From positions 1,364,001-1,428,000 of the forward strand of contig NEEC01000011.1 in the NCBI GenBank assembly GCA_002189035.1: 64,000 nt of DNA, read 5' to 3'. The notes under the pieces are model-generated. The model made no database searches. It was given only the letters and a program-made list of their open reading frames with translations, and had not been told where the DNA came from. Of this stretch, positions 51,862 through 64,000 are shown piece after piece. The stretch's first letter is position 1; every line of letters begins with the position of its first letter. Made by a program: the position numbers and the translations under genes. Source of the stretch: Utricularia gibba (Eukaryota; Streptophyta; Magnoliopsida; Lamiales; Lentibulariaceae).

Positions 51862-53158
51862 TAGTTGAGATTTTGATGTTTTTTTATTCTTCGTGTTCCA
51901 TTTACAACAAACTTCACATAGCACCAAAACCCTGTGAAACATGGCATGAAGGGAGCGGCCAGGGGATCCAACCCGTAAGGTACACAGCTTCGGAAATCCT
52001 TGGATCCATGAACTCTCTGAAACTTGGAATGTATGGATGAGCAATGGGATTCATTCGAAAAGGGGCTTTCATGAAACCAAGCACGTACGGATCCATCGGA
52101 AAATCAAATCGACAAAAGGGGCTTAGGTTGTGAGTCGTGTGAAGAATTCCGCTGGCGAAACCAAGTTACCATATATGGAAATATTCAGATTAGCAATCAT
52201 ATAAGGAATGATTACTCTAAACTAGGAAATACTACCATATATTATTACATAATCAGATTTGATCAAACTACTTTAAAATTTATTGATAAAAAAATGAGAT
52301 GGATAATATCTAACGAAAGAAACTTTAAATAAAAAATTAAATGATTTTAATATTTGAGAAAATATGTTTTCTTTATTCATCATCAATAAGTTTATCGATT
52401 TTACACCATTTCATTATCATATTATTTCAATATTTAGTCTCATCATTTTGATAATACTAAATAGGTCATATGCTTATTATTATTAATATATGATTAAAAA
52501 TATTTCAGGCTGAATTTAAAAAACTATTTTTTCTTTTCTTTCAAAAACTTAAACCCATGAATTAGTTGGCTGAATGTTTATGAGATTATATGGATTTAAA
52601 AGGAGAATTATAAATTATAAAATATTTAGGTTATATGTTTAAATAAATCCATGATTACCTTCTCTTATTTTTATTAAAACCACTTAATCCCAATAACTAA
52701 ATACTAATTAAAATATTAATCTCAATACATCAACTTTATTTAAACTCAAATAAATTAAAACTGATTTTATCTCATTCACATCAACTAAATACGACCTTCG
52801 AGTAAGAGTAACTATTGATTATCCGATTTCATGAAATTATGTGCAAAAAATAAATAGGATAAAAAATGGAAAAAAAGACATACTAAATGTAAATTGTATT
52901 TTGGAAAATCTGATAATTATAAACTAACGATTAAGGGGGTTCAAGTATTGATGATTATTAATAAGTCTGATTTATTTTGTATCAACATGCTATTGGGTAA
53001 TGATAAAACTTGGTATTAGGTGACTATTTGTTAAATTAAGATCACACAAAAAGTCCCTATAAATGATTTTATTGCATCATTAATGTTTATTATGGATAAT
53101 GATAACAATTAATAAAAAAAATAGACAAAGACGAGGACAAAATCAAATTCATGTGACA
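51862..53158 (-). repeat. Inverted duplication of 38466-39730
   Basis: Reverse-complement partner of the RING spacer plus copy C. Its right end (about 53158) is fused to the duplicated THA8L promoter, a junction that does not exist at the other locus. Confidence 0.88.
51900..52096 (-). pseudogene. RING-family copy F: N-terminal fragment only
   Basis: After the shared leader the minus-strand frame reads MDPYVLGFMKAPFRMNPIAH, PYIPSFREFMDPRISEA, then a shift from the family EAPYGLDPL into EAVYLTGWIPW. It ends at CHVSQGFGAM, matching the same breakpoint as copy C just after TTTTGGTGCTAT. No acidic region or RING follows. Confidence 0.75.
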
Positions 53159-53884
53159 AAAATTAAAGAAATTTTTAAACATTTAATCATTTTTTTAGTA
53201 ATTTTTATTTTTTAAAAAAATATAATTTATGAAATTGGAATATTATATATCAAATTTAATTCATATTATTATAAGGTTATTTCAATAAAAATATATATAT
53301 TATTTTTTTATGATGACAAGATGATCATTTTGGTAAAACATTACACATAATGACCAATTTTTTCAAACACATGTGGAAAAATGATTAATTTTCTAATAAA
53401 CTCTAAATAATACATCGGCCAAATTTCACACTCGTCAGTCAAAAACAATAAATCATAAACAAAGATACAAGGAAAAGATTCTCAAATTTCGGATTTGTTG
53501 TTAATGTTGAACAATTAAGTAGGAATCATTTTAATAAATATTTTTTTAGAAATTAATGATATCCCTATAATTAAAATCATCTAAACTCATTTGTTCGTAC
53601 CAAAAACTTGGGAAAAAAACATCAATTCCAAGTTTTCGATTTTAAATCCTTCAATTCGATTGATTAATGAAAGAAACGGGTCGGCAGGGCACTTCCGTCA
53701 TTTACCTTAGACACATCACCCAGCACTCAGCACGGTTCTTATCTTGGATTTCGATGTTCCGCCGCACAAGTGCCACCACCAAATGGCTGCCGCCGCCGGT
53801 ACTAGCCTCACATTGCTCCAAAATTTCACGGCCGCCGTCGTCGTCGTCAAGAGACCCAGCCGCAGTATTTACATCGTGAGATGC
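53158..53884 (-). repeat. Inverted duplication arm 2 (truncated THA8L copy)
   Basis: Near-identical reverse complement of 29452-30172. On the plus strand it carries a THA8L promoter and first codons (ATG at 53783, MAAAAGTSLTLLQNFTAAVV) with one extra Val codon; similarity stops at 53884 after the codons for YIVRC, and unrelated AT-rich sequence follows. It is a 5' truncated pseudogene copy with intact upstream sequence. Confidence 0.9.
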
Positions 53885-56500
53885 ATTTCAACAGTTAAAT
53901 CACTTCCATATTAGTAATAATTTTGGTGTTATGATGAGGTTAAGTAAGGGCAATAGTGATAGTTGAGTCAAGATACAAATAATAGAGAGTAGTTGAATTA
54001 AAATAAGTTCAATAAATTGATTGTTTGTTAGATTAAATGAATAAGAGGGAGGTGTTATAAACAAAATAGAAGATGAATTAGGGGAATTGACAAACTAAAC
54101 AAGAGAATTTTAAAATGACCTAATAATAACAAGTGAATGACAAAGAATATGTGATGAAAGTAAATAAAAGGAACATGAAATATTTTTTTGTTGGAATTTC
54201 TAAGCTCGGCTCGACTCACCTACCTTCATAGTGAGCTCAAGCTCAGACCGAGCCTGATAACCTGTGCTCAAGCTCGAGCTCGAGCAAGCTCTACACTTGA
54301 TTAAAGCCCGACCCGATTACACCCCTACCTTATTTTACTCAAGATTGAAGTATATTGATCAACATTATTACTGAATTAAAGATGTTCTGGATAATAAGCA
54401 CATACACTTCGAAAAGATTTATATATGAAAAAAAACATATTAAATATGATAACTGTGATGTGCAATTGATATCAAACAATAAATTGATCGTAAAATAAAA
54501 AAAAATAGATATAGAAATTTTACGTGATTCACTTCAAAATAAGATCTACATCTATAATTAACTTTGAGAAAAATTTATTATTTACCACGTTAAATATAAA
54601 AAGATTTATACTAGTAAATTGTTAGATTTTATCTTATTTATCCTCTTTTTAAAGATTCTATCAAACAAGAGTTATAAATAAGAATGAATAATATATTTAT
54701 TCTTTCTCTATTCTATCCTCGAAAGTCACTACAATTACTATAGAACTCATTCAGTAGAATTTGATCATATGCTTAAATAGGTTGTAAGGTTTTCAAACAA
54801 CATTCCCCTTTAAAAATAGAGGAGAATTGGACAGCCAACTCTGAAAAGTTGGTTGGCCACAAATTCATGTTTAACATTTTTTGAAAAAAATATTATGTGA
54901 ACTCTATGTGGAGCGATTTATGAATAACAAAGATATTTTTGAAAAAATCTTTGAATTCTATAAAAAACTCGTTGGAGTTATGCATGTATTGTGGGTGAGA
55001 GAATTGATAGTCTCTCCATATGTGGAGTCTATAGATTTAAAAATTAAAAAAAACGTGTGATTGATAGCTAACCTACTCTTCAATGTTGGTTTGCTGCTCA
55101 CCGTTATAAATAGAGAATTCATCCATTGCACTATATTGTCATCCCATTTGAGTGATGAATTATAGTTTTTAGTAAAAAATTGAATGATAGCTGAGGGTAT
55201 AATTGAGAAATAAGAATGATAGTATTTTTTTGTTTGTGTATCAAATCTGATAAAGTTTTTAATGGATAGATTAAAAAAATAGTGATAAAATCTGAAAATT
55301 TATGAGGATAAATTTATTTATATTCATTATAATGAATAATGAATTTTTTTCGAAATTGAATGTAGATGTAAACCTTTGTTTATAGTGATTCATATAAAAT
55401 TTTAGTATCTATTTTCTTGATTTTTTGATAAATTTATTATTTTGGTAATACTTTGCACAAAACCCCTCCAGAAATAAAGATTGCAGGAACTTGAAGTCAT
55501 TGAGCATCGACTTCGAAGGGAAGATTGCAAAATAGAAAAGAAAGATCAAGACCATAGATGAAGCGTTGGATTGATTGAGTGAAATATGAAAGATTAATGC
55601 CCACACATATGATAAACTTCCTAATATTAAGATAATAAAAAGCATGTCTATCCAATTAACCATAATGCACCAATTTAAGATTTTAAAAGTCATTAGATCC
55701 AATCTTGTGAAATTGATCTTCTTCTTTTGCCTCTGATTAAGGTGAATGAGGGCTCAATATGTAAAGTATGCCTTAAGGCCATTGAAGATATGGTTGGGTT
55801 TTTTTTCTCAATGTATTTGGCACGTTTATTGATTTTGGATAGTTACAGTATGGTTGCATTTTGTAAATTGTGTTCTTTTTAATGTATTGAGTTTATCAAA
55901 TGATTTCATTTTTTCTAGTATCACTTGTAAGCATGTTTGATCTCATCCATAAAAAAAATGTAAACTTATTGTAGATATACCGATTAATTTTAAATACAAA
56001 ATTTCAAAAATTGAAATATTATGATACGGTTTTTATTTTTCATTTTTGATAATATGGAAAGCACAAGAACACATTTAAAGAAGCAATTGTGGTGTTTGTA
56101 TCTAAAATCTTCGTTTTAAATTTTTGAGTAGCAAATATCGCAATTGCACTATTGTGATATATTATGAAATAATGTTTAAATGGAGAAAAAAGTGATGGAA
56201 ATTTGGTTATTTTAGAGTGAAAGCCCATGAAGAAATATTACACATACGTCACAAATAAAGGATTCTGATTTTAAAATAATAAAAATGTTTCCTATGGCAA
56301 TTTGATAGGAATCAGTTGCTTCGCTTTGCCTTCGTAATTTCTTGAAAAGTTACGGCCGGTGTTCTCGTCGGGTAACGTGAGTGTGAGCGCCCGCGGCTGT
56401 CTTGTCCCAGGAACCCGCCTTTTATTGTCTCTACTTGTGTGGGTTTCAAAGGGAATTGCTCGGTGGTGTCCTTGAAGTTTAATCGGTGTCTGAATTGGCA
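53885..56500. other. Intergenic, AT-rich, one palindromic GC patch
   Basis: Mostly AT-rich. At 54205-54330 a patch rich in GCTCGAGCTCGAGC and related AGCTC/GAGCT words stands out. A minus-strand hydrophobic ORF (55409-55702, 97 codons) has membrane-like stretches but no recognised family. 56330-56530 is probably the 5' UTR and promoter of the ELF7 gene, with a likely 5' UTR intron starting near 56531 (ACG|GTGAG). Confidence 0.4.
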
Positions 56501-56776
56501 GTGGTCTCGCATCTGAGTGATTTTCGACGGTGAGATTTCAGCTTTTGATGCTTATTTTGTGACTGTCTCGAGGGTTTTATTTGATTAGTACATAAGATGC
56601 ACAAAACCCCTCTTTTTGGTCAATGAATTTTTTTTTTTTGTGTTTTGCTCTGGGGGTGTTGAACTGGATCATGGTGAAAGTATGAGTTTTGTAATTTGTT
56701 GTCTGCTGCTATAGAGGAGTTGATTCTTGTTTCTGCTTGTGTTTGTTTTCCTTAGGGGCTTAGAGTAGTTTTTTAG

Positions 56777-59700
56777 ATGGCTTCATATCGGCCGTTTCAT
56801 CCGCCTCCGCCGCCTCCGTCTGCATTTCCTCCTGCACAACCTCCGCCACCAAATCAAAACCCTCCGCCACCTCCGCCGCCTGCGCATGGGGGGAATCAAT
56901 ACTCTCAGAATTGGGGTCCTTACGGTTCAAGTGAGACTTCAAACTACAGTCAAAATTATTCTCAAGGTAACCCTGGTTCAAATTTTCACCGGCAGAACCT
57001 TAGTCTTCCACCCAGAAACCCGTTTCCTCCACAAAATCAACAACAATTTCACTATCAACCTCCTCCCCCGCCGGATGCTGCTTATCCTCCACCGCCTCCA
57101 CCTCCAGCTGCTCCTTCAGCTGCTCCTGCATACTTTCCAGTATCATCTCAATATCCTAATTTTGGTCAGCCTCCGCAAGTGCAGCCACCACCTCCTCCAC
57201 CCCCTCCTTCTTCGCCTCCACCCCCACCACCACCATCACATCCATCACCTCCTCCGCCGCAGTTGCCTAGTCAACCATCTTCCGGAGTCACTAAGGATAG
57301 TAAGCTTGATTCAGGGGCATACCATAAGACAGATGTCAAGCCTCCACTTCCAACGAGTGGTAAAAGATCAAGTGGAGAAATAACAGATAGAGTTGAAACT
57401 GAGGAGGAAAGGAGAGTAAGAAAAAAAAGAGAATATGATAAACAAAAACAAGATGAAAAAATGAAGCTGCATCTCAAGGAGTTGCAGAATAAGGCTCTCC
57501 AGAAAACTCAGGTGGTTGCTTCAGGTGTCAAAGGCCATGGGTCTATTAGTGGATCACATATGGGTGACAGGAGGAATATTCCATTAATGAGTAGTGACAG
57601 AGCTGAGAACCGGCTCAAGAAGCCAACAACATTCCTTTGCAAGATGAAGTAAGTATGTCTTAATAGTTTAATTGTGAGGAAAATTATTATCACATGTTAC
57701 TGAGTTTTATTCGAAAGTTACACTATGTGTGCTAGTAAGCTCCATGGGAAATATTGAGAAAGATTAGATTGTTGTTTATTTTCAGAACTTCCTGACCATC
57801 CTGTTATCATGTGGAATATTATGCAGCAGCTTAATCTGACTTTATTTCTCCTTTTTTTTCTTTGAGACCTCTCTCACCAAAAAAAATCACTCAAAACTAT
57901 CAAAACCTGATACTAGATTTTTCCTGCTGTGCATTCTATGTGATTTAAAATGTGGGATAGACAAGAAAAATTTGTTACCATATTCGTTTGGATATACTGT
58001 CCATCCATACTAAGCATTTGCTGTTACACATCGTTACCCTTTGTTTCAATTGTCAATGGTTTGGTTTGTTTTCCAATTTCTTGATTGTGTGCCATGTCAG
58101 GTATTTGGCTACAAAATTAAAGAAAACATCTCCTTTGCAACCTTTCTTTCCTGCGCCATTACTGTTTCTAAAAACATTACATGGCTGGTTGAATGAGTAT
58201 TACTTTTTCTTTTAAGCTCTGTGTTTCAGCTGGAAAAATCCCTTGTGATCTTGCAGGTTCCGAAATGAACTTCCTGATCCTTCTGCTAAGATGAAGCTGT
58301 TAAGTTTAAAACGGGATCCAGACCGGTACATCGCCTTGAGGCTGAATCACTGAATTGCATTTCAGATCGCATGTTAATCACTTTCTATGTTCTTGGGACG
58401 TGCAATCTTTTATCTACATTTTTTAAGCTATGATGTCACCATCTATATATGCTTTCGGCCTTTTTACCCGTGCTTTGTCTGAGCTGCCTTTTAATTATTC
58501 TTCAGTGGCAATTTTAAAAACATCAAATAGTTTTTTGAGATTCATTTTGACCTATCCTCATTTCATTTAGTAAACAAAGCTTTGAAATTTGCTAGCTTAT
58601 TTTTTAGTGACAGTATTGTGTTTTATCCACCAGTCTTTTTAGGCTGTTAGCGTATTGATTGCGTTTGTTTACAGTTACTGCAAATACCAAATCACGTCTC
58701 TAGAGAAAAACTGGAAGCCTCAGTTGCATGTGGAACCAGACCTTGGCATTCCTCTGGACCTTCTTGATCTGAGTGTGTACACGTAAGGACTCTAGCACCT
58801 TGTTTTCTTATCTTTTCTCTGTTGCTTTGTAATTCTTTATTTTGGTTTCATCGTTGAACAGCCCACCCAAGGGTGAAAGGATACCTCTTGACCCAAAGGA
58901 TGAGGAATTATTGCGTGATGATGATCAAGTTACGCCAGCCAAGACTGATGGTATAAGGATAAAAGAAAGACCGACAGATAAAGGTGTCTCTTGGCTTGTA
59001 AAAACTCAGTACATATCTCCACTAAGTATGGAGTCATCCAAGCAGGTAACAAATGATCGTCTACTGTGATTGCATTTAAACATAGTAACCAGTTGTTTGA
59101 GAAGTTGATTTTCTACTACAGTCACTTACTGAAAAACAAGCAAGGGAGTTGAAGGAGTCTAGAGATAGAGACCTTTTGGAGAACCTCAATAGTAGGTTAG
59201 TCATCTGGTTGGCTTATCAATATGATCTCATCTCTATGGTTACTTTATTCTATATCTTTTATTTAGGGAAAAGCAGATTAAAAATATCACTGCTTCATTT
59301 GAGGCATGCCGCTCAAAGCCTATCCATGCTACAAACCCCCAACTCCAGCCAAAAAGGATTCTCCCACTCTTTCCTGATTTTGACCGGTAAGACCTACTGT
59401 GGTATATGTATGCCTTTGCTCATATGGAAGTGGGGGAGGTTAATCATGTGTTTTATGCTATTTTGTGGTGGTGTTGAATTCTTTGTCGGACAAAATGGAG
59501 GATCATAGAACCCCCTTACATGAAAACCACAATATGCGTCCATTTGCTGATGTGCCTGTTACCCATCATTAATATTTTTTTTCATGTTTTTGTCTCAGGT
59601 GGGAAGATCGATTTGTAATAGCTACATTTGACAGCGCTCCCACAGTAGATTCGGAAATGTACGGCAGATTAACTCCACAGGAGCGTGAGGAGTTTGAACA

Positions 59701-60925
59701 GAGGGTGAGTAAAACCAAAAGACCATTCAAGTACTTTTTAGGACTGCTAGTACTGATTTTTCCCAATTTTGGAAAAAATTGATCAAGCTGATGGTTTTAA
59801 GCCTATATGTTTCCCACCTTTGGAAAAAAGAACAGATGCTTTGATATACTTTCTGAGGTGCATTTAACTTTAAAGGGCTTAAAAAGAAATGATGACTAGA
59901 AAAGACCTGTATTGCTAATTGTTGTTTCTTAGGTGTAGGAAACAAGTTTGTTTTCAAGGAGATTATGATTGCTGTCTTGTTTCTCATTCCTTGTTTCTAT
60001 TGAATGAGATAACTCATAGACAAATATTTCTGTAACGATCTGAGAAACACAAGAACTCCATATGTTTTGCAGGCAATTATGAAAAGCTACACTTCCTCAA
60101 GCTCCAATGGTGAAAAACCAGACAAATTTTTGGCCTACATGGTTCCTTCAGCAAATGAGGTAGAATTTCCTCACGTCATATGCAGATTTTTTTGTCGTGC
60201 ATGACAGAATTTTCTGTTAGGCTACCATGGAGAGCTTTACTTTTTGTCATTTGGTTTCAGCTTGAGAAGGACATGTATGATGAAAATGAAGATATTTCTT
60301 ATTCTTGGGTTCGCGAGTATCACTGGGACGTATGTCTTCGCTTCCAATTCTCATAAATTTCTTTTAGATGCAGCTTCATTCCCATGCTAACGCCTTGTCA
60401 TTGACCTAACAGCTCCGGAGTGATGATGCGGAGGATCCTACGACATACCTAGTGACATTTGGTGAAAATGAAGCAAAATACCTGGTTAATTAGTCTCTAT
60501 GAAGTGCCGTTTCCATTTAACTACCGGTGTCATTGCTCACGAATAACATATCAATGCAGCCACTTCCAACAAAGCTCGTTTTGAGGAAAAAACGTGCCAG
60601 AGAGGGGAAGCAAAGTGAAGACGCTGAACAGATTCGAGTTCCCAGTTCCATTACCGTTAGAAGGCGACCAAATGTGGCTGCCATGGAATTAAGAGAAGAG
60701 GCAAGCTTGCTTATACATTCAAGCTGTCCTTGCTACTTTGTCATCATTGAGCCCTGCTCTTAAATTCTTCCTGTCTTTCAGGATTATGCACCTTCTTCAA
60801 AAGGTCGTAACTTGAGCTCCAGAGGGAGAAGGGATGGTGTGGATAGACGCAACAATAGGCTGCACCGGGTTGTCGAAGACACTGACGGTGATAACTTCAG
60901 TGGGGCAGAAGATGATCTCGAGTAA
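56777..60925 (+). CDS. ELF7: ELF7 / PAF1 homologue, PAF1 complex subunit, 12 exons, intact
   Basis: Exons are 56777-57648, 58257-58325, 58675-58782, 58862-59045, 59122-59195, 59267-59386, 59599-59704, 60073-60159, 60261-60329, 60413-60484, 60560-60700 and 60782-60925, totalling 2046 nt (681 residues plus stop) in phase throughout. The first 190 residues are Pro-rich. Then come a charged RRVRKKREYDKQKQDEK helix, ENRLKKPTTFLCKMKFRNEL and EPDLGIPLDLLDLSVY. PTDKGVSWLVKTQYIS, ILPLFPDFDR, FVIATFDSAPTVDSE and DKFLAYMVPS follow, then LRKKRAREGK. This is the PAF1 core; Arabidopsis ELF7 (VIP2) supports H3K4/H3K36 methylation and flowering repressor expression. Intron 11 begins GCAAG (60701) and so is read as a GC-AG intron; reading through instead would give a short unrelated end. 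Confidence 0.95.
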
Positions 60926-61799
60926 TTATTTGCTCTTCAGTGAAGGGGGTGAGACAGACTCCCCCTTTTTTTTTAGATTAAAGTTTCCATTACGATGAAG
61001 TGAGCGCATTCTTTTTTAGAATTTTCTGTATTTGCAACAAGATGGAGAAAACCAGTCCAATGGTTGTTTAACCCACTGCTTACACAAATTTTGGTCTCAT
61101 TACATTTTCCAGCGGAACAATGTGCTTCCCTTTCTTGTCTTTTGTTTTTAAGGATACTACAAAAAAGAGTTGGTATTGCCACTAGAGAGCGTAAAACGAA
61201 AATGGAAGCCATCGCAAGAGGCTAAAGAAAAGCTTCTTCATCAGCTCTAGCAACTGCCGAGTTTTACGTGTCTGGTACTTTCTATCAGACCAGAACATCT
61301 CAAGCCTTGGGGGAGTTGCAGTTCTCAAAGGTACCTCGATTTTTCAATTTCTTCTGTGATTAAATATCGTGGACTTATGAACTATGTTTACAAACTGAAA
61401 ATAAAAACTGGACCGATATGGGATCCGGTTTAGATTAAAATCTGATTTTGACCGGTCAAATCCGATTCTAATTTTTTAAAAAAGATATGAAATATTAATA
61501 AAATATGAAAAATCAATATCAAATATCAATTACACAATACAAAGTAAATTTAAAAATATAAGTTTTATGCATTTTTATTAATAAAAGCGTGAATATCGAA
61601 CTTTTCCACATTCTTGATGTCATCATGTTAATTTGTTCCCAATCAAATGGTATCTTCATTATCCATCTTTAGATTAATTATGTTAAGAATTCCATAATCT
61701 AAAATATCATCATATTAGATTGTTTTTAGAATTAGTAGGTTATCTTTATGACCAATTATATAATCAATTAATTATCAATAAAATCTAATAATTTGAAAC

Positions 61800-62870
61800 A
61801 GACTGATCCAAATATTTTCAAGTGTGCTAGGTCAAGCTTTGGTTGAACCAGAGCTCATAAGGTGATCGGTGTTCAATCACGCCTTTGGTTGAAAGGCGAT
61901 TAAGGATATATATGGAGGTTTGTACAGCTTTTCCCCAGAATCTCAGTGGAATTTTTTTCTCATATAAAAGGCACCTATCATGTTCATTATGGTGCGGTTT
62001 TTTCTTTCGCTGATACCATTTTGTTGTGGGGTGTAGGGTGCCAAGAACCTATGTGTCTTGTGAGCTTGCAGTAAGTACAAATGACCTCTGGATGCCACCA
62101 ACAAGCAGAGGGTAGTGGTTTTTCTATTTTCAGAAGGGGCATGGATTCTAATTGTTGGGTCTTTCTATGTTGATCGGAGATATCTTGACTTACAATTGAT
62201 CATATTGATGCATGGTGTGTGGGGTGGTTGCTTCTTGAGCTTGAAATGCAAACTCATGCGGATTTTGTTGCTCATAATTTAGTTGGCGCATTTCCACTCC
62301 TTTAAGGCCCTTTAGGACTTGTTTGGGAGTCATGGTGTGAATGCTACCATAAAAATAGCAGCATTGATTGTTGAGGTTTATTGAGTGGGAATTGTACTAA
62401 TAATCTTCATGCAGATTCTGTTGTCGTCGACTACTTCAGCTCATTGACCACTTTAGTCAGGTAGTCGTAGAAGTTGGATATGCTTTGTCCAAGTAGCATT
62501 TTAAGATTTTCAAATACTTGCCACTTCAGAGCTTTCTCAAGAACAAGAGTCTGCTGATTTTTTCCGTATGATTCAGCTAGAGTATTCCATGCCTCGAGTG
62601 GGGAGGAGCAATTGTTGATTAAGTCGTAAGCATCATCAATGACAGCTTGATCTAGTAGAGATTGAGCTCTGTTGACCTTTTTGGTACAAGTTTCCTTATC
62701 TGCATCAATGGTGAGTGGTTCTTGAAGAGAAGGGTCAAAGATCTCCCAAAGTTTTCAGGTTCGGAAGTAGTTGGTCATCTTTTTCGACCAGTTGACATAT
62801 TTGGCTGAGTTTCCATTGAAAGTGGGGGGAGGCTGGGAGAATCCGCTTTCCATGCTGCTGGTGGAGTTGT
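61800..62870 (-). mobile_element. Ty1/copia retrotransposon relic (gag and integrase parts)
   Basis: Minus-strand gag with frameshifts: FNGNSAKYVNWSKKMTNYF, ADKETCTKKVNRAQSLLDQA, SPLEAWNTLAESYGKNQQT and LEKALKWQVFENLKMLLGQS (62430-62840), then NEL. A zinc-knuckle-like CTYCKLTRH sits near 62080. Directly after follow integrase YTPQQNGISERKNRTIMNMI (about 62035-61975) and LNRLSTKGVIEHRSPYELWF (near 61830-61885). Protease, the integrase N-terminal zinc finger and the DDE core start are missing between them, so an internal deletion occurred. Stops and shifts abound. Reverse transcriptase and LTRs were not found. Confidence 0.82.
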
Positions 62871-64000
62871 GATTGTAGAAGAAGGTTGGGTGTATGGATT
62901 AGAGTTCACGTTAGGTTCACCATGAAAGGAAACATTAGGTATATGAGAGTTTTGAGAAACTTTGTAGTGTTTGCTTGAATGCTTGTATCATTTTGAGATA
63001 TAATACAGGGTATTTATGAACCGTTAATGCCTCAGTAAGAGTTGTTGCCTTATCGTCATGTGCGTGTGGTCTTTGGGCTGTGGGCTTGAATGAGTGGACA
63101 CGGTAGTGAATCCAGCATTCATGACCTCAGTATTTGGCTCCTATCCAGCATGATAAGGCCTAAGTTCTTGAATCAGTGAGTCTTCGTCTTCTCGAACTTG
63201 CGACAAAGCTCGGGTGACTTGACGGTTTCCGGAGCTGACCATGCGAACATTCTTAGAGCCCTCAATTGGGTAATCATCCTCCAACAAATCACACCCATTA
63301 CATAAAAAGCCAATCTTTTTTCATCTATCGTCAATTCTTTCGTGAGGATAAAACACCAGCAATCCTAAAGAAGATGACGCTCACATTGACAACAATCTAC
63401 CATCAATCGTGTAGCCATTGGCCCAATGTCGACAAAGATGTCCCATTTCACACAAAAAACAGAAAAAAAAGCTTATAAGTTGAAAAGGGATATGCACACG
63501 AAAAAGTAGTATTACAAGTTTTATTCATCATTATCTGAATCTAGAAACCATGCCAAAAAATTAGATCCCGATCTTTGTTCTTTTTGAGTTAATCGGCAAT
63601 TCTGTACTGTCATAGAACACCACAGCCTACGAAATTGAAGATAGCTCCTGATCGAAATAAGACTGCTAGATGGTATCATATTTTATATAACATTTTTTAC
63701 AATTAAAAATTATTTTCCAATAATTAGATATAATTTTTAATATATCTTATATTTTCTAAAAAAATATAATTAAATTATTTTAAAGCATATATTATTTTTA
63801 GTAATTCATGATTTTTATCTAATTAAATACTATCTATAATCATATTATGGACATGTTATGTGTTTTGAATTTATTAAAGTGATTTTATTTAATTTTTAAA
63901 GATTTTAATATTTAATTGTTCAATATTAAAATTAAAAATTCAAATTATGTGATGAATTTTAAAATTATTAAATTTATTGAATTTCTGTTTTAGAGATTAA
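62871..64000. other. Intergenic, possible retroelement flank then AT-rich
   Basis: 62871-63480 has repeat-like mixed composition and could be the 5' flank or LTR of the copia relic, but no paired LTR is present in the window. 63500-64000 is AT-rich with nothing recognisable. Confidence 0.35.

Noticed and set aside
55409-55702. 97-codon hydrophobic minus-strand ORF
   Set aside because: Membrane-like stretches arise easily from AT-rich DNA; no family match and no exon context.

Overview
This window is AT-rich nuclear DNA from a flowering plant. The genes are intron-rich with GT-AG splice sites, and their best family matches are plant-specific (plastid ATP/ADP carrier, KIN-13B kinesin, plant bHLH68 type, THA8-like PPR, ELF7/PAF1, HSL3-type receptor kinase). 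Family-level resemblance suggests a eudicot; I cannot name the species. All calls come from reading the sequence, with exon models checked by splice dinucleotides and reading phase.

Layout. 1-1047 (-): N-terminal part of an MBD10/MBD11-like protein, cut by the window edge. 3404-5696 (+): plastidic ATP/ADP translocator in five exons. 8425-8815: Ty1/copia integrase relic. 11604-12491 (-): LEA_2/NHL membrane protein. 13573-16632 (-): complete 12-exon KIN-13B kinesin. 19971-25190 (+): decayed golgin candidate 5 pseudogene. 25867-27753 (-): complete 8-exon bHLH68-like transcription factor. 28902-29549 (-): intronless THA8-like PPR protein. 30.4-53.9 kb: a rearranged accessory zone. 56777-60925 (+): complete 12-exon ELF7/PAF1 gene. 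61800-62870 (-): copia gag/integrase relic.

The 30-54 kb zone is the most unusual part. It holds at least six copies or fragments of one small RING-H2 gene family (30.5, 38.2, 39.5, 44.8, 45.5 and 52.0 kb). None has a complete RING as read. One copy is an in-frame fusion made by a 570-bp deletion at a 3-bp microhomology. Two large inverted duplications link 29.5-30.2 kb and 38.5-39.7 kb to 51.9-53.9 kb. Between the copies lie a 5-kb element with long terminal inverted repeats that carries a decayed FCP1/NIF-type phosphatase and a MuDR-N-terminal-like ORF, an alpha-galactosidase fragment that keeps its introns, and a truncated vacuolar iron transporter lacking key residues. A likely working annexin gene and an HSL3-like receptor kinase also sit here.

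Several otherwise well-conserved genes (ATP/ADP carrier, LEA_2, annexin, HSL3-like kinase) are interrupted by single-base losses. All six are -1 events and none is +1. That one-sidedness points to base-calling or assembly error rather than six independent gene deaths, while the golgin, phosphatase, iron-transporter and RING remnants show real decay.

No operon-like organisation is expected or seen; the genes are independent housekeeping, signalling and regulatory loci. No tRNA, rRNA or CRISPR array was recognised.
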